A DNA stretch of 36,062 nucleotides from a virus. The stretch lies in the IMG/VR virus record IMGVR_UViG_3300023178_000137, positions 1 through 36,062 of that record; one strand, given 5' to 3'. Below the pieces are notes generated by a model, which worked only from the letters and a program-made list of their open reading frames with translations, did not search any database and was not told the DNA's origin. A program made the translations under genes and the position numbers. Below are positions 22,265-30,214 of the stretch, piece by piece (position 1 is the stretch's first letter; each line of letters begins with the position of its first letter).

Positions 22265-25200
22265 AACCAAGTGCAATCGCCATCACTAGGGCAAATTCTT
22301 CTGTCGCTATAGGTAATTCTCTTAGCGTTCCTGTTTCAGCTATTTGAATGTCTTTTGTTGTAATCATTTCTGTAGCGTCAATATTTGTAGCATCAATATC
22401 ATTTACTATAATATCACCTGGTAATCCACTAAATTCTTCAGCTATATTGGTGGCATCTGGGATAAAGGTAAATGCTTGTGCTGATTTGTCCCAACCAAAA
22501 AATCCTAGCTTTGGATCTGTGCCATCGTGCCATTGATATTCAATACCGCGATCCATTGTATCCGCCACTGTTTGTGGCTCGTCTCCGCCCAATGTAAATA
22601 TTGGATCGTCAATAGTAACAGTAGTTGAATTGACTGTTGTAGTTGTGCCTTGTACTGTTAAATCTCCACCAACTACTACACTACCAGACACACTCAAGTC
22701 ATCATCTACAATAGTTTGCCCTGTAGCTGAGTCAAGTATGAGATCCATGCTAAGTGTATCTATTTCATTATTTGCTGTTACCGCTATTTGCAAATCTCCT
22801 ACTGTAAGTGATCCTGGAATAGATGACCCAAAGTTAAATTCACCATTTCCATCGCTCAATAAAAACAGTCCTTCAGTAGTCAAAGGATCATTTGTTACAG
22901 TATCTAAATCTACCATTAGTCTCAACTCAGGATAGATAAAATCATAAGTTGCATCGCCATTTGACACTAACATTAATCCTGGTATGGCTGTCGATGAAGG
23001 CGGTAGTAATGGATTGATTGGGTCTGCGTATGTCCTATCTGCTTTGACAGTAGTTCCAACGGATTGTGTTACAGTAGTATTGACATCATACATATTATCA
23101 AGTCTAGTCATCCAATCTGATGGATTTCTAAAGTTGAATCCACCCATTCCATCAGTAGTTAATACAAGACCCATTACAGTTTGATAGTCATCAATACCAT
23201 CAGGTGTAAAGTCAATATCAGTTAGCCCAACAAGTGTTTTTGTAATAAGAGTGTTTGGTTCTACAAAATTATACGCACCTCCGCCTCGGCTTGTTAGAAC
23301 ATAGTCAGCGTTGGTTGCGTCTGTAAAATCTACATCAGTTGCGTATTCAAGTTCTTGATCTACAAATTTATAATAAGGATCTGTTGCGTTACCAGTGCCT
23401 GTAGATATCATAATCTTATTAGCAGTAGTCTTTGGATCATTAGTAATTGTATCTACGTCTGGTAAGTTATTGAACTCGTTGAATGTGCTAAAATGATATG
23501 TTCCGTCACCCTTACTTGTCAATACCAAATTAGGAACAATGTCTGGATTATTTGTTGAAGCGTCTAAGTTACGCAGGTTTTGAATGCGTGGCTCAGCCTC
23601 TTTGAACATATAAGTTCCATTTGTTCCAGTGCTTGTTAGCACAAGGTTCTCTGTTGTTTTAGGATTATTAGTTGTGTCATCTATATCAACTAAAAAGTCT
23701 AAAGTAGGAAACTTGAAGCTATATGTTTCATCTCCGTCTGTTACAAATACTAGATTAGGTGTAGTAGTTGGGGCATAAGTTGTGCCTGTTACAGGATGAA
23801 CTGTAGTGTCATAATCAAAGTCTTCCCATCGTCTGTTGAACAAGTTGTTAGCAATATCTTTAAAGCTAAAAGTGCCATTACCGTTACTTGCTAGTACCCA
23901 ATTTATCTCGCTGCCAGCAGTTGTTCCATTTGTAACATCCTGTAATGTTCTCATCAAAGGTTGTATAAATGAGAAGTTATCACTACCGTCTGTAATCATT
24001 ATATAGCCAGCACCAGCGCCTGTAGTTGTTACTGAAGCAAATGAATCAAAGTCTAGTCTTTTGAATCCAAATGTGCCATCGCCACGTGATGTCATAACTA
24101 AATCATCTACGTTACGTGGATCATTAGTTAGTGTATCAACATCTTCTGTAGTTTTTAGAAGTGGCTGTTTAAAGCTATAAGTTCCGTCTCCGTCGCTTGC
24201 CAAACTCCAATTATTTTGTGTGCTGTTAGCATAATCAATATTCAATAAATGATTGAAGTTTATATTTTCAAATGTATAATTACCCGCTGTATCACTCATT
24301 AATACAGTGTTTGGTGTTACAGCATTGCCTACATTTACATCGTCTAGTCTAGCTACAGATGGCATTTCAAATTGGAAGTTACCTGCGCCTGTGACAGTTA
24401 ATACTGCTCCTATAGCATTATCATTGACTGGGTTCCAGCCTACAATATAATCTGTAAGTATGTTAGGAAGTTGGAATTCATATTGATCTGAACCCATTCC
24501 TAAACTTGTAAGAACTAGTCCTTGTGTAGTAATAGGATCTAGTGCAGTTGGTGTTTGTACAACATCTAATAGTCCTCTTACAGTCTCAATAGGCTCTACA
24601 AATTCGCATATACCTGCTGCGGTTGTTTTTAGAATTAGATTTGGTGTTCTGAATGTTGTAGCATCTACATTTACATCTTCTAATACTTCCAAGCGTCTTT
24701 GTACTGCTTTCCATTCGTAGTTTGTTCCTGTGCTAGTTAGCACTAAATCAGGACCAATACTTGTGGACCAATCAATGTTTGTGATAGTTCCTGTAGGTGA
24801 AAAATCTACAGTTGCTCGTTGCCAATCATACTCGCTACCGCCTTTGGAAGTTAGCACTAACCCTGGCATTGACTGTGGAGTGTTAGTAGCAAAATCTATG
24901 CTAGTAACTTGATTGAAGTCTGCATATTCCCAACGGAATGATTGAACTCCTGTTGTAGAATCAATGTGTGATGTTAGATGAACTCCGTCTGTTGCGTATG
25001 GATTTGTAGTAGCCCAGTCAATTAAGTTGATGCCAGTAGGGGCAAAATCAACAGTAGGAACTCTCCAATTATAAGTTTCATCACCGTTAGATGTCATTAC
25101 TAATCCGTCAATATTGTGCGGATCATTTGTAACAAAATCTATATTATATAAGTCGTTAAAGTCAGCAAAGGACCATCGAAATGAGTGTGCGCCAGTATTA

Positions 25201-26105
25201 GGATCAATATAAGATGATAAATGTAATCCTGAGAATGTATAAGGATCATTAGTAATCCAATCAAGTCCTGTTATGTCTTTCAAATCACTTGAGGGTGTTT
25301 GCCAAGTAAATTCATTTGGGTTAGGCCCTGATGTTAAAACTTTTCCTGCTGTTGTAAGAGGATCGTTTGTGTACCAATCAATCCCTGTTAAGTTAGTAAA
25401 TTCTGAAGTAGGAACTTGGAATTGATATAACCCGCTGCCAATAGTTGTAAGCACAAGTCCAGGTGTAACTGTTGGATCTGGTGAGGCTCCCCATACAATG
25501 CTAGTAAGGTTATTGAAGTCTGCTGTTGGTATTTGGAAATTGAATCCGCCTACTCCATCTGTAGTTAGAACAAGTCCTGGAGTGTCTGTTGGATCATTTT
25601 CTTTTAGTATATCCTGTGCTTCAAGGCTTACATCAAATAATTTTTTTAGTTCTGGTTGTTGCCATTCCCATATACCTGTTCCAACATCTGTTAGAACAAA
25701 TCCGTTGTTACCTGCTGTTGTATGATCTATATCTTTTAGATGAGAAAATAATGTATCTCTAAAACTATAAGTTCCGTCACCATCACTAATCAATACAGTG
25801 TCTGTGATAGCAGCATTAGAAAAATCAATATCAACTAATTCATCTAATTGCATATTGAGCGAAGAGGTAGGAACAAATCTAAATGTTTCGTCACCTTGAG
25901 ATTGTAACAATAATAAAGGAGTTACTTTTGCGTCATCTCTATTAGGAATGTCATATAAATGCTCAATAGCATTTATAGGTTCCATTGTAGAGAATGAATT
26001 TATAACCTCGCCTGTTTCAGATAATGTTACGGAAGACTGATCTCCATAAGCGAATTTTAAGTGATTGTCATTATCTAAAGATACCGACCATTTATTTTTT
26101 GCCAT
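22263..26105 (-). CDS. giant repetitive tail fibre protein (1280 residues)
   Basis: The largest gene here. After a short N-terminal domain (MAKNKWSVSLDNDNHLKFAY) come more than twenty repeats of about 40 residues covering ~40-1080, with the pattern L.DVD..TNDP.T..NLVLTS.GDGTYSFK.P. Variants are F.WQ or F.FQ in place of YSFK, and DFN.LT.IDW in place of DVD. The C-terminal ~200 residues switch to array modules: LQIAVTANNEIDTLSMDLIL, then NSTTVTIDDPIFTLGGD with RGIEYQWHDGTDPKLGFFGW. GAGGAA lies upstream of the ATG. The regular repeats suggest a very long beta-solenoid or triple-stranded shaft. No enzyme motif is visible. It is coupled by a short spacer to the FG-GAP gene 26118. Confidence 0.8.
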   Translation of the reverse strand: MAKNKWSVSLDNDNHLKFAYGDQSSVTLSETGEVINSFSTMEPINAIEHLYDIPNRDDAKVTPLLLLQSQGDETFRFVPTSSLNMQLDELVDIDFSNAAITDTVLISDGDGTYSFRDTLFSHLKDIDHTTAGNNGFVLTDVGTGIWEWQQPELKKLFDVSLEAQDILKENDPTDTPGLVLTTDGVGGFNFQIPTADFNNLTSIVWGASPDPTVTPGLVLTTIGSGLYQFQVPTSEFTNLTGIDWYTNDPLTTAGKVLTSGPNPNEFTWQTPSSDLKDITGLDWITNDPYTFSGLHLSSYIDPNTGAHSFRWSFADFNDLYNIDFVTNDPHNIDGLVMTSNGDETYNWRVPTVDFAPTGINLIDWATTNPYATDGVHLTSHIDSTTGVQSFRWEYADFNQVTSIDFATNTPQSMPGLVLTSKGGSEYDWQRATVDFSPTGTITNIDWSTSIGPDLVLTSTGTNYEWKAVQRRLEVLEDVNVDATTFRTPNLILKTTAAGICEFVEPIETVRGLLDVVQTPTALDPITTQGLVLTSLGMGSDQYEFQLPNILTDYIVGWNPVNDNAIGAVLTVTGAGNFQFEMPSVARLDDVNVGNAVTPNTVLMSDTAGNYTFENINFNHLLNIDYANSTQNNWSLASDGDGTYSFKQPLLKTTEDVDTLTNDPRNVDDLVMTSRGDGTFGFKRLDFDSFASVTTTGAGAGYIMITDGSDNFSFIQPLMRTLQDVTNGTTAGSEINWVLASNGNGTFSFKDIANNLFNRRWEDFDYDTTVHPVTGTTYAPTTTPNLVFVTDGDETYSFKFPTLDFLVDIDDTTNNPKTTENLVLTSTGTNGTYMFKEAEPRIQNLRNLDASTNNPDIVPNLVLTSKGDGTYHFSTFNEFNNLPDVDTITNDPKTTANKIMISTGTGNATDPYYKFVDQELEYATDVDFTDATNADYVLTSRGGGAYNFVEPNTLITKTLVGLTDIDFTPDGIDDYQTVMGLVLTTDGMGGFNFRNPSDWMTRLDNMYDVNTTVTQSVGTTVKADRTYADPINPLLPPSSTAIPGLMLVSNGDATYDFIYPELRLMVDLDTVTNDPLTTEGLFLLSDGNGEFNFGSSIPGSLTVGDLQIAVTANNEIDTLSMDLILDSATGQTIVDDDLSVSGSVVVGGDLTVQGTTTTVNSTTVTIDDPIFTLGGDEPQTVADTMDRGIEYQWHDGTDPKLGFFGWDKSAQAFTFIPDATNIAEEFSGLPGDIIVNDIDATNIDATEMITTKDIQIAETGTLRELPIATEEFALVMAIALG
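22427..22656 (-). repeat. fibre module repeat, copy 3 (TLGGD module)
   Basis: A third, more divergent copy of the module at 8214-8450 and 19726-19957, here near the C-terminus of the host gene. It keeps ATTCAATACCGCGATCCA and the GTTGAATTGACTGTTGTAGT stretch. Confidence 0.6.
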
Positions 26106-26117
26106 TCATCATTCCTC

Positions 26118-28031
26118 TTATATAATTCCAGTAACTGTTTTCTGATTTAGATATATCAGTGTAATTCTCAAGTTATTGACATCAAAGTCAAAGTCTATCT
26201 TTATTGTTCCATCAGGATTTCTTATTTTGGTAACTGCGGCTGTATTAAGTGGTTCAGCAAATTGTATAAAGGTACCTGTTCTTCTTACAAGTCCGTTACC
26301 TCTACCTTTGCCAGTAATTTCGTGAATGTAAAATGCTCCACTACCGTTGCCTCCTAATATATCATCTTCTTCATATGCGCCTACAATAGCAAACTCGCCA
26401 TCAGCAGCCAATGAGGATCCATATCTATCATTATCTCCGCTACCTATTACATTTGGATTTAGAATATCATTAATTCGTTCACCATCTGCTGTGTCAAATA
26501 CATAAACTCGTCCAGTATCAGTTATGCCAGCAATATCTTCTTGATGAGCTGATGCCATAAAGAAATAATCTGAAACTGCAACCTTATAACCAAAAAAGTC
26601 GTTTGCGTCTGGCACATAAGCATTTGGATTTACTATCTCGTATATTGGAACATTAGGCCTATGTCCTTTGATATCATAAATATAAATCCTACCTGATCCA
26701 GCTCCAGTAGGTGTCTCATAATTTGGAGCACCAATAATGGCAAATTCATTTGACATATCCATTGACAAACCAAACATATCTGTGTTATTATTATTTGGGT
26801 TGTTAATTGTAAATAAGTGATCGCCAGTAGCAACTTCAAATACATATACTGCATCTTGTGTATGTGTTCCTACCATAACATATACATCATTTATAGATAC
26901 CACATCACCAAAGTCTTGTCCTGTTGCTACTGGATTTTCTAATATCCAACGCGGTTTTGACAAGTCTGCCAAATCATATATGTATGCTTTGCCAGTAGGG
27001 TCTGCTTTAGGAGCGCCTACTACTAAATGAGTTTCTGATAGAGCTACACTATACCCAAACCAATCCTCAGCATCTCCAATGGATATATCTGGATTAGTAA
27101 GAGTGTTAGTCGGGGCTCCTGTCATTGCTGTGAGGCTATAAACATATGCTCTACCTGATTTGTTCCCCGTAGCTACTGCATCATCATCTCTCCAAGATCC
27201 AATAGCAACCCAATTACTGTTTATTGCTACGCTAGCTCCAAAGTGATCGTCTTGTGCATCACCCACTGCTCTTGGATTGACTATTTTTTGTATTTGTGTT
27301 CCTGTTGAGTCATATAGATATGCAGATCCAGCACTTGCTTCACCCGATGCTGATGCTTCTTTAGGGGCGCCTATAATGCTAATACCGTTAGCAACATCTG
27401 CCGAGTACCCAAAGTTATAGCCTACCATGCCTGGTGTTGGGTTAGGTACTTGTGCTGTTGTCGTAACAGTAGTTGTATAGTTAGCTACAAATATTGTCTC
27501 TTCATCTGAGTTTCCAGATCCTAATACTGTAAAGTCTGTATTACCAGTTTGAATAATCTGATATTCAACACCTTTTACAATTCTATTAGCAGAGACTTCT
27601 TCGCCTATTCCTACTTCTGTTGGATTGCTAATAAAAGTATAATCTTGATTTGGTGTAAAGAATCTTTGATCGACAAACACCAATGTATTGTTTGGATCTA
27701 GTTCGTTATCGCCATCATCAAGTATATCAGTTAGTGGTCCAAACATTACATCTTGTTTATCAAATCCACTATAGAATACTTCGTTGGTGATAAAAGTTGG
27801 TTGATCATATCCGTTTAGCCTCCATACACCATCTTGGAAGAACTCAAAGTTCATTAAGTCTGTATTATAACGAACGTATCCTTCAACACCTATTGGACGC
27901 TCTGCTGTAGTGCCTCTTGGTACAAGCATTACAGTTCCATCAAATGAGGTGATTTGGGTTAATGGATCATACTTCAATCCTTTACCTGTAATAACACGAG
28001 CATTTGTTGTTTGATTTTTGATTAGTCTCAT
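26118..28031 (-). CDS. FG-GAP propeller structural protein
   Basis: A protein of 637 residues. The N-terminal ~200 residues form an attachment region (MRLIKNQTTNARVITGKGLK, then VEGYVRYNTDLMNFEFFQDG and VWRLNG, a relative of the W-rich module). Residues ~205-590 hold seven FG-GAP repeats: NFGYSADVANGISIIGAP, HFGASVAINSNWVAIGS, WFGYSVALSETHLVVGAP, then FG-D, MFGLS, FFGYK and RYGSS units, each followed by an AYVYDL-type strand. The end (TKIRNPDGTIKIDFDFDVNN, then LRITLIYLNQ) is a separate domain. It is the second FG-GAP protein of the window, much more diverged between blades than 9634. The start overlaps the stop of 28031 (TAATG), with GGAAG upstream. Confidence 0.8.
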   Translation of the reverse strand: MRLIKNQTTNARVITGKGLKYDPLTQITSFDGTVMLVPRGTTAERPIGVEGYVRYNTDLMNFEFFQDGVWRLNGYDQPTFITNEVFYSGFDKQDVMFGPLTDILDDGDNELDPNNTLVFVDQRFFTPNQDYTFISNPTEVGIGEEVSANRIVKGVEYQIIQTGNTDFTVLGSGNSDEETIFVANYTTTVTTTAQVPNPTPGMVGYNFGYSADVANGISIIGAPKEASASGEASAGSAYLYDSTGTQIQKIVNPRAVGDAQDDHFGASVAINSNWVAIGSWRDDDAVATGNKSGRAYVYSLTAMTGAPTNTLTNPDISIGDAEDWFGYSVALSETHLVVGAPKADPTGKAYIYDLADLSKPRWILENPVATGQDFGDVVSINDVYVMVGTHTQDAVYVFEVATGDHLFTINNPNNNNTDMFGLSMDMSNEFAIIGAPNYETPTGAGSGRIYIYDIKGHRPNVPIYEIVNPNAYVPDANDFFGYKVAVSDYFFMASAHQEDIAGITDTGRVYVFDTADGERINDILNPNVIGSGDNDRYGSSLAADGEFAIVGAYEEDDILGGNGSGAFYIHEITGKGRGNGLVRRTGTFIQFAEPLNTAAVTKIRNPDGTIKIDFDFDVNNLRITLIYLNQKTVTGII

Positions 28032-28408
28032 TATACTTCCAAATAGCTTATCATCACACCTAAATCTGTTAACATCTGGTTACCAGGAACTAAACTAGGG
28101 TCGTCTAGTACGCCGGGTTGAGAAAATAAAACAACTTTATCACCTTCACCTAATACAATCTTTTCCGTATCAAATGTAAAAGTTTCTTCAGGAGCTAAAG
28201 TAAGATTATTGATAACTTTGGTAGCATTTGGATCATTTTGCCCAGCACTAACTGGATCGCCTGCTCCAACAATATGCAAATCAAAACTTGAACTTTCAGT
28301 TGAGTTATTATTACATACCGTAATAGTTGTAACTGCCAGAGTTTGTCCTGGTTGTGCAACTAATAATTCCAAATTCTCATTTCTTAATCTAACACTCTTA
28401 ACCGCCAT
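28031..28408 (-). CDS. small beta-sandwich virion protein
   Basis: A protein of 125 residues (MAVKSVRLRNENLELLVAQP ... LTLAPEETFTFDTEKIVLGE ... LTDLGVMISYLEV). The arrangement of strands with a KIVLGEGDKVVLFS element and a C-terminal helix or strand matches the 114-residue product of the 21890 gene, so they look like paralogues. AAGGAT lies before the ATG. The stop overlaps the next ATG. It occupies the same position as its paralogue, next to a large fibre gene, which fits a small subunit shared by fibre or baseplate complexes. Confidence 0.72.
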   Translation of the reverse strand: MAVKSVRLRNENLELLVAQPGQTLAVTTITVCNNNSTESSSFDLHIVGAGDPVSAGQNDPNATKVINNLTLAPEETFTFDTEKIVLGEGDKVVLFSQPGVLDDPSLVPGNQMLTDLGVMISYLEV

Positions 28409-28417
28409 ATTTTATCC

Positions 28418-29446
28418 TTAAAAAAGCATACTAAAAATCAGTGAACGATTCCTGCTTATAATCTCATCTCTTGTTTCATGTCTGTTCACGTAGTATATTC
28501 CTGTGTCACCTGGTCCTTCCTCTGAGGTATATAATCTTACACCTTCTGTGGGTCTTGTTGGTGTATTACCAGGTACTATTTCTTGTATTTCTATAACGTG
28601 ATCCACTACAACTACACCACCGTTTATGGCAGTTAGTTCTAAATTGCCTCCTGCCATAGCAGGGTGAATATTATTTTCAGTAAATTGCAATCCTCTTGTA
28701 GTAATGTGATCGTTGTCAAATGTCATTTTAAGATCACCATCTACAGTAACTTCAACTCTGCTTGGATCGCCATCAAAGTCAAAATCATACGCAATGACTG
28801 AAGTATCGTAAGTAGAAATAATACTACCTGTGCCAATATTAGCAAAGGCATAATACATATAATCTACTAGAGCACGAACATTAGGAATATTATCATCATC
28901 AAGAATGGCGTCATTGCCATTATCAACAATATCAGCACCCACGTAATTGAAACACTTTCGTTCATAATCAATGCTATTAGTAACACTGATAACTTCGTTA
29001 CCAACATCGATAAAAAGTGTTCCAGGCGATTTAATACCATTGATATAAATTGGTAGCGTACCATATCCAAGATCCTCAAATCTAAAAGTTCCTTGTCCTT
29101 TATCGCCTCCCATTTCCCAAGCAATAGCTTCATCCCAAACCATTCTTACTCGAGATCCGTTGAACCCTCTATCAATCTCAATACCTGATTGTCCTTCAAG
29201 AACTGTGCTAATTCCTGATCCATCTTTGTATTTGTTTAGCACAATGATATTATCATTAATATCTAAATCTGTTGAGTTGATTGTAGTAGTTTTACCTTTT
29301 ACTTCTAACTGTCCATTGATAATAACTTTACCAATAAGCTCGTTATCCGTATTGACTTGTCCTCTAGATGTATCTAGAATAATATGTTCACCAGGTTCAA
29401 CCTTAACAATGTAATTACCGTTTTCTACATTTAATACTTTTGACAT
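28418..29446 (-). CDS. structural / fibre base protein
   Basis: A protein of 342 residues. The N-terminus (MSKVLNVENGNYIVKVEPGE) leads into the VIINGQLEVKGKTTTINSTD...NDNIIVLNK module (~42-75), a version of the NSTTVT module common in marine T4-like structural proteins. Then come SGIEIDRG, RVRMVWDEAIAWEMGGD and a long domain with SIDYERKCFNYVGADIVDNG and VRALVDYMYYAFANIGTG. It ends GIYYVNRHETRDEIISRNRS, not a fibre repeat, so it may join baseplate and fibres. AGGA lies 8 bases before the ATG. It is the first gene of the operon that includes 28031, 26118 and 22263. Confidence 0.75.
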   Translation of the reverse strand: MSKVLNVENGNYIVKVEPGEHIILDTSRGQVNTDNELIGKVIINGQLEVKGKTTTINSTDLDINDNIIVLNKYKDGSGISTVLEGQSGIEIDRGFNGSRVRMVWDEAIAWEMGGDKGQGTFRFEDLGYGTLPIYINGIKSPGTLFIDVGNEVISVTNSIDYERKCFNYVGADIVDNGNDAILDDDNIPNVRALVDYMYYAFANIGTGSIISTYDTSVIAYDFDFDGDPSRVEVTVDGDLKMTFDNDHITTRGLQFTENNIHPAMAGGNLELTAINGGVVVVDHVIEIQEIVPGNTPTRPTEGVRLYTSEEGPGDTGIYYVNRHETRDEIISRNRSLIFSMLF

Positions 29447-29460
29447 ATTTGGTCCTATAA

Positions 29461-29479
29461 TAGGGAGACTTCCTCCCTA
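29461..29479 (-). promoter_or_regulatory. stem-loop at the predicted 5' end of a late mRNA
   Basis: TAGGGAG / CTCCCTA, a perfect 7-bp stem with a 5-base loop, beginning 7 bases after the late core at 29486-29492. It would form at about +1 of the transcript. No T-run follows, so a terminator role is unlikely; 5'-end protection or RBS control is more plausible. Confidence 0.6.
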
Positions 29480-29485
29480 ATATAA

Positions 29486-29493
29486 TATTTATT
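29486..29493 (-). promoter_or_regulatory. late promoter AATAAATA
   Basis: AATAAATA on the minus strand, 40 bases upstream of the ATG at 29446. The TAA stop of the 29492-29992 gene overlaps it (TAATAAATA). Confidence 0.6.
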
Positions 29494-29992
29494 AGAGCTT
29501 ATCTTCTTCTACTTGTGCTTCCATTTTTACAGGCTCAGACTCTTCAGATGATCTTGTAACCTTTTCTTTGATTTGCTCAAACATTGTTTTCTCTTCTTTT
29601 TTAGCCGCTGGTGCTGGCTTTGGTTCAGCTTTTGCGTTTGGTGCTGTAAATCCTGGATTAGTATCAAAGCTCCAAGGTTGTCGAGTTCCGTGGAGTTTTG
29701 GGTCAGAGGAAACAATAGTCATTACTTTATTTTTGAGTGTGCCAACTTGTACTAGTGATCCGTCTTTTAGTTTGACATTAATAATCATCTGTCCTTCTGT
29801 TAGTGAGCTCATTTGTCGAACTTCATTTTGGACTAGATGGCATACTGCTCGATTTCCGTTAGCGTCTTGACATCTAAATTTACGATTCCCAATCTTTCGA
29901 ATGATCCATCCTTGAACGCTCTCTTGTCCATTGTGGAATTGACATTTGATTGGGTTGTCTGCTAGCTTTGATACGCCTAGTGGGCCTGACAT
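29492..29992 (-). CDS. hypothetical protein, possible head or tail accessory
   Basis: A protein of 166 residues in two parts. Residues ~1-95 are a compact beta-rich domain (LADNPIKCQFHNGQESVQGW, RKIGNRKFRCQDANGNRAVC, GQMIINVKLKDGSLVQVGTL) with three cysteines, suggesting an SH3-like or decoration fold. Residues ~105-166 are a low-complexity tail rich in A, P, K and E (APNAKAEPKPAPAAKKEEK), ending in charged helix. I do not recognise the family. AGGAG lies 8 bases before the ATG, and a 12-bp hairpin and a CTAAATA core lie upstream. It is a monocistronic unit between the iscU group and the fibres, which suggests high or separate expression. Confidence 0.72.
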   Translation of the reverse strand: MSGPLGVSKLADNPIKCQFHNGQESVQGWIIRKIGNRKFRCQDANGNRAVCHLVQNEVRQMSSLTEGQMIINVKLKDGSLVQVGTLKNKVMTIVSSDPKLHGTRQPWSFDTNPGFTAPNAKAEPKPAPAAKKEEKTMFEQIKEKVTRSSEESEPVKMEAQVEEDKL

Positions 29993-30012
29993 TTTTTTCT
30001 CCTAATATAGAT

Positions 30013-30043
30013 ATTATGACTCATCACCATAATGAGTCATAAT
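30013..30043 (-). promoter_or_regulatory. 12-bp perfect stem-loop in the 5' leader of 29492-29992
   Basis: The arms 30013-30024 and 30032-30043 (ATTATGACTCAT / ATGAGTCATAAT) are exact reverse complements around a 7-base loop. The stem lies between the CTAAATA core at 30053-30059 and the Shine-Dalgarno, and starts about 10 bases after the core. It has no T-run. It may protect the mRNA 5' end, or be a protein-binding dyad. Confidence 0.65.
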
Positions 30044-30052
30044 GTGTTACTG

Positions 30053-30059
30053 TATTTAG
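30053..30059 (-). promoter_or_regulatory. possible late promoter variant CTAAATA
   Basis: GCTAAATAC on the minus strand, 61 bases upstream of the ATG at 29992. One base off the ATAAATA core. The gene otherwise has no visible promoter. Confidence 0.35.
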
Positions 30060-30076
30060 CCGTATATTAGAAATGA

Positions 30077-30214
30077 TTATTTTGTTTTTTTGTGAGGTTG
30101 AGGTTTGAGTTGTTGTTTTGCCCAGTTAGGCAAGTCTTTGTAGCGGTACTGAGTCATACCAATTGTGTCATTTTCGTCTAGGTTCCATTCGGGTAGAGGA
30201 TCAGGTTGTTCCAT
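30077..30214 (-). CDS. small 45-residue ORF downstream of iscU
   Basis: An ORF of 45 codons, MEQPDPLPEWNLDEND... then MTQYRYKDLPNWAKQQLKPQ and a lysine-rich end (HKKTK). It starts inside the last 14 bases of iscU in another frame and fills most of the gap to the next gene. The composition (P, W, N, K, Q) looks like a real small protein and codon use matches its neighbours. There is no strong Shine-Dalgarno, only a purine-rich stretch, so translation would depend on reinitiation after iscU. Function unknown; it might bind IscU or regulate it. Confidence 0.55.
   Translation of the reverse strand: MEQPDPLPEWNLDENDTIGMTQYRYKDLPNWAKQQLKPQPHKKTK

Noticed and set aside
3229-29446. Diversity-generating retroelement for the fibre genes
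   Set aside because: No reverse transcriptase frame and no template/variable repeat pair with adenine-biased changes was seen in the window.
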